A stretch of DNA of 64,000 bases from Methylobacterium sp. J-090 (GCF_022829345.1 NZ_JAKSXV010000098.1:277514-341513), one strand, 5' to 3'; shown: positions 15,078 through 24,175, counted from the stretch's first letter. Translations and numbers: made by a program. The notes: a model not told the origin generated them from the letters alone.

Positions 15078-16672
15078 GCCTCCAGCCTCAGGAAGCGCGT
15101 CGGCGCGGCGTTGCGGAGATTCGCGTGATAGCCCGAGAGGCGCGGGCTGATCAGGGCCTTGGAGCGGGTGTGCATCACCGGAATCCACGGCAGGTCCGTG
15201 ACCACGATGGTCTCGGCCCGGAACAGCAGATCGGCCCGGCGGGCGAGGTCGGTCTCCGCGGCGGCGTCCCGCATGAGGGCGTCGTAATCCGGGTTGGCGT
15301 AGTGGCCGGGGTTCAGGGTGTCGTTGCCGCCCTGGAGCAGGAACAGGAAGTTCTGCGGGTCGGAATAGTCGGCGACCCAGGAAATTCGCGCCACCCCGAA
15401 GGGTCGGCCGTCGCGCAGGTACGCGAAATGAGTCTTGGCGTCGGTGTAGGTGAAGCGCGTCTCCACGCCGATGCCGCGCCACATCTCGGCCAGGGCCACC
15501 GCTGTGTTGCGGTTGTTGTCGCTGGAATTGAAGCGGTACTCGATGGCGAGGGGCCTATCCCCCGGCCCGAAGCCGGCCGCTCGCAGGAGCGCGCGGGCCT
15601 CGTCCTCCCGGTCGATGGGCAGGGCGTCGCGGCCGGCGAGTTCCGGCGGCGTCCGGTAGTGGTCGAGGCCGGGCGGGCACAGGGAATAGGCCGGGTCCAT
15701 GGTCTCGCCCCAGAGGCGCTGCGCCAGGAACTCGCGGTCGATGACCAGCGACAGGGCGCGGCGCACCCGGACATCGTCGAAGGGGCGGCGGCGGGTATCG
15801 AGGGCCAGGGCGTAGAGTCCCAGCGACGGCCCGAGCACGACCTGGCTGCCGAACCGTGCCCTGAGGGAGGCCATCTGGTCGCCGGGCAGATCGGCCAGCG
15901 AGTCGATCTCGCCACCGGCGTAGCGGCGCACGGCGCTGGCGAGGTCGGGTGTCGGCAGGAACGCGACGCCGGGGATCGTGACGTCCGCCGCCGCGTGGAA
16001 ATGCGGATTGCGGGCCAGGGTGACGCGGTCGTTCGGCACCACGTCGCGCAGGGCGTAGGCGCCGTTGGAGACGAGGTTTCCGGGCCGGGTGAAGGCTTCG
16101 CCCCAGCGCCGGACGCTGTCCGGGTGGACCGGCAGGGCGGTGGAATGGGTCAGGAGTTCGAGGAAGTACGGGGTCGGCCGCTCCAGGGTGATCACGAGGG
16201 TGTCGGGGGAGGGCGCCGCGACCCCGATCGTGTCGGGCGCGGCGTCGCCCGAATTGACCGCGACGGCGTTGCGGATCGGGGCCAGCACCGCGGCGTATTT
16301 CGCGCCCAGCGCCGGATCGAGGATGCGGGACAGGCTGAAGACGAAATCGGCGGCCAGAACCGGATCGCCGTTCGACCAGCGCGCGGCCTCGCGCAGGGTG
16401 AAGGTGTAGGTCAGGCCATCGTCGGAGACGGTCCAGGCCTCCGCGCATCCGGGGATGATGCGGCCGTGATTGTCGTAGGTGAGCAGGCCCTCGTAGAGAT
16501 CGCGCAGGATGTGCGCCTCGGCCACCGTCGAGGATTTGTGCGGATCGAGGGTCCCGGGATCGGCGTCGTTGCCGCGCCGGTAGAGGTCGGCGGGCGCGGC
16601 CTCGGCCGGGCGGACGAGGGCCGCGGCGGCGAGGCCCGCGAGGCAGTGGCGGCGGTGCGGGGCCGGTGTCAT
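15074..16672 (-). CDS. Peptide ABC transporter substrate-binding protein (SBP_bac_5)
   Basis: This 532-residue periplasmic protein has a short signal peptide (HCLAGLAAAALVRPAEA). Family 5 solute-binding signatures follow: DPGTLDPHKSST, LRDLYEGLLTYD, DDGLTYTFTLREAARWSNGD, then the RNPHF block and a long C-terminal lobe. The pattern is close to OppA-like oligopeptide-binding proteins. It is the first gene of the opp-like operon. The ATG at 16672 is chosen because it starts the signal peptide. Ligand unknown: peptides are likely, other amphipathic solutes possible. Confidence 0.9.
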   Translation of the reverse strand: MTPAPHRRHCLAGLAAAALVRPAEAAPADLYRRGNDADPGTLDPHKSSTVAEAHILRDLYEGLLTYDNHGRIIPGCAEAWTVSDDGLTYTFTLREAARWSNGDPVLAADFVFSLSRILDPALGAKYAAVLAPIRNAVAVNSGDAAPDTIGVAAPSPDTLVITLERPTPYFLELLTHSTALPVHPDSVRRWGEAFTRPGNLVSNGAYALRDVVPNDRVTLARNPHFHAAADVTIPGVAFLPTPDLASAVRRYAGGEIDSLADLPGDQMASLRARFGSQVVLGPSLGLYALALDTRRRPFDDVRVRRALSLVIDREFLAQRLWGETMDPAYSLCPPGLDHYRTPPELAGRDALPIDREDEARALLRAAGFGPGDRPLAIEYRFNSSDNNRNTAVALAEMWRGIGVETRFTYTDAKTHFAYLRDGRPFGVARISWVADYSDPQNFLFLLQGGNDTLNPGHYANPDYDALMRDAAAETDLARRADLLFRAETIVVTDLPWIPVMHTRSKALISPRLSGYHANLRNAAPTRFLRLEA

Positions 16673-16707
16673 GCCGCCTTTGCGGGGACACGGCGGGTGT
16701 GAGCGCG

Positions 16708-16820
16708 TCCCTGCCCCCTGTGGGGAGGGATCGAGGGTGGGGGTGATTGGGCGACCCTCAGCCGTCGACGGGTCACCCGACCTTCCTCGCCTCCTCCGCC
16801 TCCCCACAAGGGGGAGGCGG
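16708..16820. repeat. Two intergenic C/G-rich hairpins
   Basis: The gap 16673-16857 holds two palindromes of similar design. One is at 16708-16730 (TCCCTGCCCC, loop, GGGGAGGGA). The other is at 16796-16820 (CCGCCTCCCC, loop ACAAG, GGGGAGGCGG, ten pairs). The second lies 38 bases past the GlcG-like gene's stop and may end that transcript. They look like members of a dispersed palindromic repeat; a relative is at 24241-24261. Confidence 0.5.
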
Positions 16821-16857
16821 GGGGCCGCGGAGACAGCGCGATCACCGGAAACCCATG

Positions 16858-17292
16858 TCAGGCGCCGGTCTGCGCCGAAAACCCCGCCGCCTCGATGCCG
16901 GCGACGGCGCAGAGTTCGTCGTTGTCCGAGGTGTCGCCGGAGATGCCGACCGCACCGATCACGGCGGCGCCGTCGCGGATGAGGACGCCGCCCGGCACCG
17001 GCACCAGGGCGGCCGGGCCGACGACGTGGCTCACGGCGGCGATGAAGGTCGGATCGTCCGCGGCGCGCTTGGCGATGGCGCGCGAGCCCAGCCCCAGAGC
17101 CAGCGCGCCGTTGGCCTTGCCCATGGCGATCTCGGCCCGGCGCAGGGACGTGCCGTCCTCGGCCGCCAGGGCCTTGAGGGCGCCGCGCGCATCGAACACC
17201 ACCACGACCAGGGGTTTCAGGCCGTGCCCGCGACCGGCCTCCAGGGCCTTGGCGACGAGGGTCTGGGCAGCGGCAAGGCTAAGGTCGGTCAT
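16858..17292 (-). CDS. GlcG/HbpS-family protein (DUF336)
   Basis: This 144-residue protein has the GlcG/HbpS (DUF336) fold pattern: an N-terminal helix (SLAAAQTLVAKALEAG), LVVVVFDARGALKALAAEDG, and near the end VPVPGGVLIRDGAAVIGAVGISG. Family members bind haem or cobalamin-like ligands or accompany oxidative enzymes; the specific role is uncertain. It follows purK by 19 bases and so may be the last gene of the purE-purK transcript, although it has no known link to purine synthesis. Confidence 0.8.
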   Translation of the reverse strand: MTDLSLAAAQTLVAKALEAGRGHGLKPLVVVVFDARGALKALAAEDGTSLRRAEIAMGKANGALALGLGSRAIAKRAADDPTFIAAVSHVVGPAALVPVPGGVLIRDGAAVIGAVGISGDTSDNDELCAVAGIEAAGFSAQTGA

Positions 17293-17311
17293 GAGGACGC
17301 TCGCGAGACGA

Positions 17312-18457
17312 TCAGGTTTTCGGAAGGAGGCGGGTGACGTGGCCCATCTTGCGGCCGGGGCGGGCCTCGCCCTTGCCGTAGAGGTGCAGGTGCGCGCTGG
17401 ACTGGGCGAGGAGGCCGGCCCAGTCCGACACCTCGTCGCCGATGAGGTTGTGCATCTCGACACCCATGCCGCCGACGCGGGCGGGGTCGCCGAGCGGCCA
17501 GCCGCAGACGGCGCGGACGTGCTGGGCGAATTGCGAGGTGATGGCCCCCTCGATGGTCCAGTGGCCGGAATTGTGGACGCGCGGGGCGATCTCGTTGACC
17601 ACGACCCGGGCCGGGCCGTCGGCCTGCGGCACCAGGAACATCTCGACGGCGAGCACGCCGACATAGTCCAGCGCCTCCGCGATGCGCCGGGCCATGCCTA
17701 TGGCGGCGGCCTCGGTCTGGGGGGCGATGCCGGGGGCGGGCACGCGGGTGACGGCGAGGATGTGGTCGCGGTGCTCGTTGGCGCAGGGCTCGTAGGCGGC
17801 GAACGCCCCGTCGGGGCCGCGGGCGGCCACCACGGACACTTCGGTCTCGAACGGCACGAACCCCTCGAGGATGCAGGGCGCGCCGTCGAATTCCGCCAGG
17901 ATCGCGGCGGCGTCGACGTCGCCCTCCGCCCGGATCATGCGCTGGCCCTTGCCGTCGTAGCCGAAGCGCCGGGTCTTCAGGATCGCGGGCCGGCCGATCC
18001 CGTCGAGCGCCCGCACCAGATCCTCGGGCGTGTCGACGGCCCGGTACGGCGCGGTCTCGATGCCGAGCCCGTTGAGGAAGGTCTTCTCCGCGAGCCGGTC
18101 CTGCGTGGTGGCCAGCGCCCCGGCATTGGGGCGCAGGGGCGCCTTGGCGGCGAGCGCCTCGGCCGCGGCGGCGGGAATGTTCTCGAACTCGTAGGTCACG
18201 ACATCGACGCTGGCGGCGAACCGCGTCAGGGCTTCGACGTCGTCGTAGGCCGCCACCGTCCGCGTGGCGCAGACGTCGAAGGCCGGGCTGTCGTCGTCGG
18301 GGGCGAAGACGTGGACCTTCAGGCCGTAATTGGCGGCGGCGAGGGCGATCATGCGGCCGAGCTGACCGCCGCCGACGATGCCGAGGGTCGAGCCGGGCTG
18401 AACGTTTCGTGTGGCGGTCGCGGCGGATGGTGCGGTCACGGCGGATTTCACGATCAA
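17312..18457 (-). CDS. purK: 5-(carboxyamino)imidazole ribonucleotide synthase
   Basis: PurK uses ATP and bicarbonate to make N5-CAIR from AIR in purine synthesis. The 381-residue ATP-grasp protein shows GIVGGGQLGRMIALAA, DVVTYEFENIPAAAAEAL, LKTRRFGYDGKGQ, VPFETEVSVVAARG, and NEIAPRVHNSGHWTIEGA. The start is not certain. A TTG at 18457 overlaps the purE stop as TTGA, and a GTG two codons later (18451) is the alternative. PurE, the partner mutase, is directly upstream. Confidence 0.96.
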   Translation of the reverse strand: MIVKSAVTAPSAATATRNVQPGSTLGIVGGGQLGRMIALAAANYGLKVHVFAPDDDSPAFDVCATRTVAAYDDVEALTRFAASVDVVTYEFENIPAAAAEALAAKAPLRPNAGALATTQDRLAEKTFLNGLGIETAPYRAVDTPEDLVRALDGIGRPAILKTRRFGYDGKGQRMIRAEGDVDAAAILAEFDGAPCILEGFVPFETEVSVVAARGPDGAFAAYEPCANEHRDHILAVTRVPAPGIAPQTEAAAIGMARRIAEALDYVGVLAVEMFLVPQADGPARVVVNEIAPRVHNSGHWTIEGAITSQFAQHVRAVCGWPLGDPARVGGMGVEMHNLIGDEVSDWAGLLAQSSAHLHLYGKGEARPGRKMGHVTRLLPKT

Positions 18458-18951
18458 GAAGGGTCGCTCTGCGGGTGTTCGGCGACGCTCGCGGTCTGCG
18501 CGGCGCGCCAGGCTTCGAGGCGGGCGGCCAGGCCCGGATCGGTGAGCGCCAGGATGGCGGCGGCGAGGAGCGCCGCGTTGACGGCGCCGGCCCGGCCGAT
18601 GGCGAGGGTGCCGACGGGAATGCCGGCCGGCATCTGCACGATGGAGAGCAGGCTGTCCTGGCCGGACAGGGCCTTCGATTCGACGGGCACGCCGAGGACG
18701 GGGAGGGGGGTCATGGCGGCGGTCATGCCGGGCAGGTGCGCGGCTCCGCCGGCCCCGGCGATCACCACCTGGAAACCCTCGGCCTTCGCGCCCTTGGCGA
18801 AGGCGACGAGGCGATCGGGCGTGCGATGGGCCGAGACGATGCGGTCGGTGTGGGCGACGCCGAGGGCGTCGAGGGTCTCGGCGGCATGGCGCATGGTCGC
18901 CCAGTCGGACTGGCTGCCCATGATGATCGCGACCGGATTGGCTCCCGCCAT
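18454..18951 (-). CDS. purE: N5-CAIR mutase
   Basis: PurE moves the carboxyl group of N5-CAIR to give CAIR in purine synthesis. The 165-residue protein has the class I signature: IIMGSQSDWATM, SAHRTPDRL, VVIAGAGGAAHLPGMTAAMT, and the substrate segment SALSGQDSL-like (KALSGQDSLLSIVQMPAGIP). It heads the purE-purK pair, overlapping purK by four bases. Confidence 0.97.
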   Translation of the reverse strand: MAGANPVAIIMGSQSDWATMRHAAETLDALGVAHTDRIVSAHRTPDRLVAFAKGAKAEGFQVVIAGAGGAAHLPGMTAAMTPLPVLGVPVESKALSGQDSLLSIVQMPAGIPVGTLAIGRAGAVNAALLAAAILALTDPGLAARLEAWRAAQTASVAEHPQSDPS

Positions 18952-19303
18952 CGTCGTCCCATCCCTATGGATTCAGGGGGCGGGGGCCTGCGGCACCCCA
19001 ATCCAGCCGCATACGCGCGCCGTGGCTGGGCCGCAAGACGGCCGCCGGCCGGGGCGGGAATCCGGGGCGGGCCATCCCCTGCGGATTGCGGGCCGTGCGG
19101 GCGACCGGCGGAGGGCGGTACCGGTGGAGGATCGGATCGATCCCGGACGAAAAGACCGACGGGATGTCGAGCGGTCTCCTTGCATCCTGGCATCCTGGCA
19201 TCCTTGCAGCCTCGACGCCGGATGTCCGGAGGAACGTCCTGTGGCAGAATCGGCGCGGACGCGGACGGTGTTCGTCCGTCGGCAGCGCGAGGGAGGAGCC
19301 GCT
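18952..19303. other. Intergenic gap with a short tandem octamer array
   Basis: This 352-base divergent gap between purE and the VOC gene has no credible gene. At 19180-19211 four octamers follow one another: TTGCATCC, TGGCATCC, TGGCATCC and TTGCAGCC. I see no clear promoter elements. Confidence 0.6.
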
Positions 19304-19780
19304 ATGGTAGCCAAGGCCATGATCTGCCTCTGGTACGACAGGGAGGCGGAGGCAGCCGCCCGCTTCTACGCCGACACGTTTCCGGACAGTGCGATGGGGG
19401 CGGTCCACCTGGCGCCGGCCGATTACCCGTCCGGAAAGGCGGGTGACGTGCTGACAGTCACGTTCACGGTCGCCGGCATCCCGTGTCTCGGCCTGAACGG
19501 CGGGCCCGCCTTCCGGCACAACGAGGCCTTCTCGTTCCAGATCGCGACGGAGGATCAGGCGGAGACGGACCGTCTGTGGAACGCGATCGTCGACAACGGT
19601 GGACAGGAAAGCGCGTGCGGCTGGTGCAAGGACCGCTGGGGCATCTCGTGGCAGATCACGCCACGGGTTCTCACCGCCGCGTTGGCCGCCGGTGGCGAGG
19701 AGGCGAAGCGCGCCTTCACCGCCATGATGGGCATGCGCAAGATCGACGTTGCGGCCATCGAGGCGGCCCGGCGTGGATGA
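19304..19780 (+). CDS. VOC superfamily protein, PhnB-like
   Basis: This 158-residue protein belongs to the PhnB-like branch of the vicinal-oxygen-chelate (glyoxalase) fold. Signatures are ICLWYDREAEAAARFYADTF near the start, GIPCLGLNGGP, and CGWCKDRWGISWQI near the end. Members are often annotated as 3-demethylubiquinone methyltransferase-like, but most have no proven activity. The ATG at 19304 has a strong GGGAGGAG site (19291-19298). It stands alone, so function is open. Confidence 0.85.
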   Translation: MVAKAMICLWYDREAEAAARFYADTFPDSAMGAVHLAPADYPSGKAGDVLTVTFTVAGIPCLGLNGGPAFRHNEAFSFQIATEDQAETDRLWNAIVDNGGQESACGWCKDRWGISWQITPRVLTAALAAGGEEAKRAFTAMMGMRKIDVAAIEAARRG

Positions 19781-19900
19781 CGATGCGACGGCGGGCGCGG
19801 CGCGCGGCCCGAACGTCCGCCCGGGGCCGGAGCTCAGGGGTTCGAGGGGCTTGGGGGACGCTCGCCCCCATCCCGACCGAGCGCGAGCGGACCGCCGCCC

Positions 19901-20119
19901 TCAGGCGATGATGTCCGGCGTGATCTGGTCCTCGATGTAGGAAATCCGGTCGCGCAGGGCGAGCTTGCGCCGCTTCAGGCGCTGGATCTGGAGCTGGTCG
20001 CCGGCCACGCTCAGCTCCAGGGCGTCGATGGCGCCGTCGAGGTCGCGGTGCTCCTGCTTGAGCCGCTCCAGTTCCTCGGCGGACGCCGTCGGTTCGTCGT
20101 CGTTCAACTCACTCGCCAT
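19901..20119 (-). CDS. DUF465 (YdcH-like) small protein
   Basis: This 72-residue charged protein fits DUF465/YdcH: a helical hairpin with LERLKQEHRDLDGAIDAL, then LQIQRLKRRKLALRDRISYI. It is probably a short coiled coil. Family function is unknown. An AGGTG site precedes the ATG at 20119. A second DUF465 gene starts divergently 193 bases away. Confidence 0.85.
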   Translation of the reverse strand: MASELNDDEPTASAEELERLKQEHRDLDGAIDALELSVAGDQLQIQRLKRRKLALRDRISYIEDQITPDIIA

Positions 20120-20312
20120 CGCACCTGATGTCCCGGGACGCCCTGGCCGCGACCATGCGGCACCGGTCCGCCCTCGGCAAGAACCCCCGAATGGGCGTGC
20201 ACATCGAAGGCTCGCACAAAGTTCCGTCAAGCATGGCCGTCGATAGGCTTCGACAGCCGGCTCATCGTGTGCCAGTCTCCCGCCCGTCGAAACGAGACAG
20301 GAGAAGACACTC

Positions 20313-20495
20313 ATGTCACTGCAGACGCACCTCACCCAGCTCGCCCGGAAGCACGAAGCCCTCGAGCGGGAGATCCACGACGCCACCCACCGACCCTCGG
20401 CGAACGATCTGCGCATCGCAGAACTCAAGAGAAAGAAACTCCTTCTCAAGGACGAGATGAACCGGCTTCGAAGCGACACCGATTCGGTTCACTGA
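20313..20495 (+). CDS. DUF465 (YdcH-like) small protein, second copy
   Basis: This 60-residue protein has the same helical-hairpin design as its divergent neighbour (LARKHEALEREIHDATHRPS, then RIAELKRKKLLLKDEMNRL). An AGGAG site at 20299-20303 supports the ATG. The paralogue starts at 20119 on the other strand. A good terminator follows. Function unknown. Confidence 0.88.
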   Translation: MSLQTHLTQLARKHEALEREIHDATHRPSANDLRIAELKRKKLLLKDEMNRLRSDTDSVH

Positions 20496-20532
20496 GCCGC
20501 CTGGACCCAACGTTTGTTTCTCTTAGCGTTCG

Positions 20533-20560
20533 CCGCCGCCGCTGGTCTCCAGGGCGGCGG
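20533..20560 (+). terminator. Terminator after the second DUF465 gene
   Basis: CCGCCGCC-CTGG pairs with CCAGG-GCGGCGG around a TCT loop (12 pairs, one bulged G at 20541). The T-rich stretch TTCTCGTTT follows. It lies 38 bases after the stop. Confidence 0.75.
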
Positions 20561-20700
20561 TTCTCGTTTGGGCAGGGCCTTCTCCGGGGCGGGGTCTTCC
20601 GGGACAGAGTCTCCCGGGACAAGCCCTTCGCCGCGCGCGAAAAGCGCGTAAGCTCCGGCCCAAACCGGCGGTTACGACCGGTCCGACGACCGGAGGAACG

Positions 20701-22644
20701 ATGGACGAGACAGCCACTTCGCGGCCCGGCCCCACCGGCGAGATGCCCTACGCCGCCCTGCACGCGGCTTCCCTCGCCGACCCCGAAGCGTTCTGGCTCG
20801 ACGCCGCGAGGGCCCTCGACTGGACGCGTCCGCCCGCGCGCGCCTTCGATGCAACGGCCGGCGCCTACGGAAGCTGGTTTCCCGATGCCACGCTGAATGC
20901 CTGCCACAACATGGTCGACCGGCACGTCGCGGCCGGGCGGGGCGCGCAGGCGGCGATCCGCTACGATTCGCCCGTCACCGGTACCCGGCGCACCATCACG
21001 TACGCGGCCCTGCTCGACGCGGTGGCGACGCTCGCCGGACTCCTCGCCGATCTCGGGGTCGGCCACGGCGACCGGGTGGTGATCTACATGCCGATGGTGC
21101 CCGAAGCCCTGTTCGGCATGCTCGCCTGCGCCCGGCTCGGGGCCGTCCACTCCGTGGTGTTCGGAGGCTTCGCCGCCAACGAACTGAGCCTGCGCATCGA
21201 CGACGCCGCGCCGAAGGTCGTTCTCGCCGCCTCGTGCGGGATCGAGCCGAACCGTGTCGTCGCCTACAAGCCGCTGCTCGATGCCGCCCTCGCGGCGTCC
21301 TCGCACAAGCCCGAGGCCTGCCTCATCCTCCAGCGCCCGCAAGGGGAGGCGTCCCTTGTGGCGGGGCGCGACCGGGACTGGGCCGAGGCCGTGGCGCAGG
21401 CGAAGGCGGCGGGCCGCCGGGCCGCGTGCACGCCCGTGGCGGCCACCGACCCGCTCTACATCCTCTACACCTCAGGCACGACGGGCAAGCCGAAGGGCGT
21501 GGTGCGGGACACCGGCGGGTATTGCGTGGCCTTGGCCTGGACGATGCCCAACCTCTACGGCGTCGCGCCCGGCGAGACCTACTTCTGCGCCTCCGACATC
21601 GGCTGGGTGGTGGGGCATTCCTACATCGTCTACGGCCCGCTGCTCCACGGCTGCACCACCATCCTGTACGAGGGCAAGCCCGTCGGCACGCCCGATGCCG
21701 GCGCCCTGTGGCGGGTGGTCTCCGAGTACGGCGCCGTCTGCCTGTTCACCGCGCCGACGGCCTTGCGCGCCATCAAGAAGGACGATCCGCGCGCCGAGCG
21801 GGTGGCGGATTACGACCTCTCCGGCTTCCGCAGCCTGTTCCTCGCCGGCGAGCGGGCCGACCCCGATTCCGTCGCCTGGGCCGAACGGGCGCTCGGCCGC
21901 CCGGTCATCGACCATTGGTGGCAGACGGAGACGGGCTGGGCCATCGCCGGCAATCCCCTCGGCCTCGGCCTCCTGCCGGTCAAGCACGGCAGCGCCTGCG
22001 TGCCGATGCCGGGCTACGACCTCGCGGTCCTCGACGAGGCCGGCCGCCGCGTGCCCGCCGACACCATGGGCACCATCGCCCTGCGCCTGCCCCTGCCGCC
22101 CGGGTGCCTGCCGACCCTGTGGGGCTCGGACGCGCGCTTCCGCGCCAGCTACCTCACCACCTATCCCGGCTGGTACGACACCTCGGATGCGGGCGTGGTC
22201 GATGCGGACGGCTACGTCACGGTGCTGGGGCGCACGGACGACATCATCAACGTCGCCGGCCACCGCCTGTCCACGGGCGGGATGGAGGCGGTGCTGGCCG
22301 GGCACCCCGACGTGGCCGAATGCGCCGTCATCGGCATCCGCGATCCCCTGAAGGGCGAACAGCCCTGCGGCTTCGTGGTGCTGAAATCCGGCGTCGATCG
22401 CGACACCGGCGCCATCGAAGCCGAACTCGTCGCCCGGGTGCGCGAGCGCATCGGCCCCGTCGCGGCGTTCAAGCTGGCGCTCACCGTGGCGCGGCTGCCG
22501 AAAACCCGCTCCGGCAAGATCCTGCGCGGGACCATGAAGCGGATCGCCGACGGGGAGCCCTGGACCACGCCGCCGACCATCGACGATGCGGGCGTGCTCG
22601 ACGAGATCGGCGCGAGCCTGAAGGCGCGGGGTCTGACGCCCTAG
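20701..22644 (+). CDS. prpE: Propionyl-CoA synthetase (acetyl-CoA synthetase family)
   Basis: This 647-residue AMP-forming ligase activates propionate (or acetate) to its CoA thioester. It has the acyl-adenylate loop YTSGTTGKPKGVV, the N-terminal LNACHNMVDRH block typical of PrpE/Acs, WWQTETGW, the hinge LGRTDDIINVAGHRLSTG, and the C-terminal catalytic lysine in LPKTRSGKILRGTMK. The overall pattern favours PrpE over Acs. The start has GGAGGAA just upstream. It is followed 53 bases later by the OYE gene. Confidence 0.92.
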   Translation: MDETATSRPGPTGEMPYAALHAASLADPEAFWLDAARALDWTRPPARAFDATAGAYGSWFPDATLNACHNMVDRHVAAGRGAQAAIRYDSPVTGTRRTITYAALLDAVATLAGLLADLGVGHGDRVVIYMPMVPEALFGMLACARLGAVHSVVFGGFAANELSLRIDDAAPKVVLAASCGIEPNRVVAYKPLLDAALAASSHKPEACLILQRPQGEASLVAGRDRDWAEAVAQAKAAGRRAACTPVAATDPLYILYTSGTTGKPKGVVRDTGGYCVALAWTMPNLYGVAPGETYFCASDIGWVVGHSYIVYGPLLHGCTTILYEGKPVGTPDAGALWRVVSEYGAVCLFTAPTALRAIKKDDPRAERVADYDLSGFRSLFLAGERADPDSVAWAERALGRPVIDHWWQTETGWAIAGNPLGLGLLPVKHGSACVPMPGYDLAVLDEAGRRVPADTMGTIALRLPLPPGCLPTLWGSDARFRASYLTTYPGWYDTSDAGVVDADGYVTVLGRTDDIINVAGHRLSTGGMEAVLAGHPDVAECAVIGIRDPLKGEQPCGFVVLKSGVDRDTGAIEAELVARVRERIGPVAAFKLALTVARLPKTRSGKILRGTMKRIADGEPWTTPPTIDDAGVLDEIGASLKARGLTP

Positions 22645-22697
22645 CCGGGGGGCGCCGGTTCGGCCAAAAGGGCGGACATCGCCCGGGAGAGCCACCC

Positions 22698-23816
22698 ATG
22701 ACCGTCCGCCTGTTCGAGCCCCTGCGCCTCGACGACCTCGAACTCGAGAACCGCATCATCGTGGCGCCCATGTGCCAGTACTCGGCCCATGCGGGCCAGG
22801 CCGGCGACTGGCACCTCATGCACCTCGCCCAGATGGCCCAATCCGGGGCCGGTCTCCTCACCCTGGAGGCGACGGCGGTTTCGCCCGAGGCGCGGATCTC
22901 GCCGACCGACCTCGGGCTCTATTCCGACGCGACGGAGCTGGCCCTCGGCCGCGTCCTCGACGCCGTCCGGGCGCATGCCCCCATCCCCATCGCGATCCAG
23001 ATCAACCATGCCGGACGCAAGGCCTCGAGCCGCGCCCCCTGGGACGGCGGCGCGCAGATCCCGCCCGACGCCCCCGACGGCTGGCGCACGGAAGCGCCCT
23101 CGGCGGTCGCCCACGGCACCGACGAGGTCCCGCCCCACGCCCTCGATTCGGAGGGGCTGAAGCGCATCCGCGACGGCTTCGTGGCGACGGCCCGCCGGGC
23201 GCTCCGGCTCGGCATCGACGGGTTCGAGCTGCACGGGGCGCACGGCTACCTCCTGCACCAGTTCCTGTCGCCGCTCTCCAACCAGCGCACGGACCAGTAC
23301 GGCGGCGACCTCGCCAACCGCATGCGCTTCCCGCTCGAATGCTTCGAGGCCGTGCGCGACGCCGTGCCGGCGGGAAAACCCGTCTGGATGCGCGTCTCGG
23401 CCACCGACTGGGTCGAGGACGGCTGGACCCTCAACGAGACCGTGGAACTCGCCCACGCCCTCAAGCGCCGGGGCTCGGCCGCCATCCACGTCTCCACGGG
23501 CGGCCTCTCGACGGCGCAGCAGATCCCGCTCTCGGCCGGCTATCAGGTGCCGTTCGCCGAACGCATCAAGGCCGAGACCGGGCTGACCACCATCGCGGTC
23601 GGCCTCATCACGGAAGCCGCCCACGCCGAATCGATCCTCGCCGAGAACAAGGCCGACGCCATCTCGCTCGCCCGCGCGCTACTCTACGATCCGCGCTGGC
23701 CCTGGCACGCGGCGGCGGAACTCGGGGGCAAGGTGCGGGCGCCCAAGCAGTATTGGCGCTCCCAGCCGCGCCAATACAAAGACCTGTTTCTCGAGACCCG
23801 ACACGGACAGCGCTGA
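22698..23816 (+). CDS. NADH:flavin oxidoreductase, YqjM-like Old Yellow Enzyme
   Basis: This 372-residue FMN TIM-barrel enzyme resembles the thermophilic-like OYE branch (YqjM). Signatures are NRIIVAPMCQYSA with the flavin-tuning cysteine, IQINHAGRKAS, GFELHGAHGYLLHQFLSP (substrate His pair region), NQRTDQYGG, and DAISLARALLYDPRWPWHA at the phosphate site. Such enzymes reduce activated C=C bonds of enals, enones or nitro compounds with NAD(P)H; the physiological substrate is unknown. Its stop is two bases before the start of the next gene, so the two are probably co-translated. Confidence 0.92.
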   Translation: MTVRLFEPLRLDDLELENRIIVAPMCQYSAHAGQAGDWHLMHLAQMAQSGAGLLTLEATAVSPEARISPTDLGLYSDATELALGRVLDAVRAHAPIPIAIQINHAGRKASSRAPWDGGAQIPPDAPDGWRTEAPSAVAHGTDEVPPHALDSEGLKRIRDGFVATARRALRLGIDGFELHGAHGYLLHQFLSPLSNQRTDQYGGDLANRMRFPLECFEAVRDAVPAGKPVWMRVSATDWVEDGWTLNETVELAHALKRRGSAAIHVSTGGLSTAQQIPLSAGYQVPFAERIKAETGLTTIAVGLITEAAHAESILAENKADAISLARALLYDPRWPWHAAAELGGKVRAPKQYWRSQPRQYKDLFLETRHGQR

Positions 23817-23818
23817 GC

Positions 23819-24175
23819 ATGGACGACGACATCACCACCTTCTCGGTCCAGCGCGTCCGCTACGACGAGGAGAACGGGATCTGCCTCGTCTCCGGCGCCG
23901 ACGACGAGGAGGAGCCGGCCGGCTACTTCATCATCCAGATCGAGAAGGGCGACCCCGACGGCCCCCTCATCGAGATCTTCGGCGAGGACCTGACCCAGGC
24001 CGACGGCGTGGTGGCGCTGGAGATCGGCCTGCGGTCCCTGCACTTCACCTTCGACCCGAAAAGCCTCATCGGCGCGGAGATGCCGATGGTGCGGATCGAG
24101 TCGCAGACGGAGATTCCCGAGCGGGCCCGCACGCGGCTGGCCGTGGCCTTCGGGAAGCGCGCCAAACGGGCGTGA
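23819..24175 (+). CDS. Unknown acidic 118-residue protein
   Basis: I do not recognise this family. The protein is acidic, with predicted beta-strand-rich segments (TTFSVQRVRYDEENGICLV, GYFIIQIEKGD) and an Arg/Lys-rich end. There is no signal peptide or membrane segment. Its ATG follows the OYE stop by two bases, pointing to a shared transcript and perhaps a role with that enzyme. Confidence 0.75.
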   Translation: MDDDITTFSVQRVRYDEENGICLVSGADDEEEPAGYFIIQIEKGDPDGPLIEIFGEDLTQADGVVALEIGLRSLHFTFDPKSLIGAEMPMVRIESQTEIPERARTRLAVAFGKRAKRA

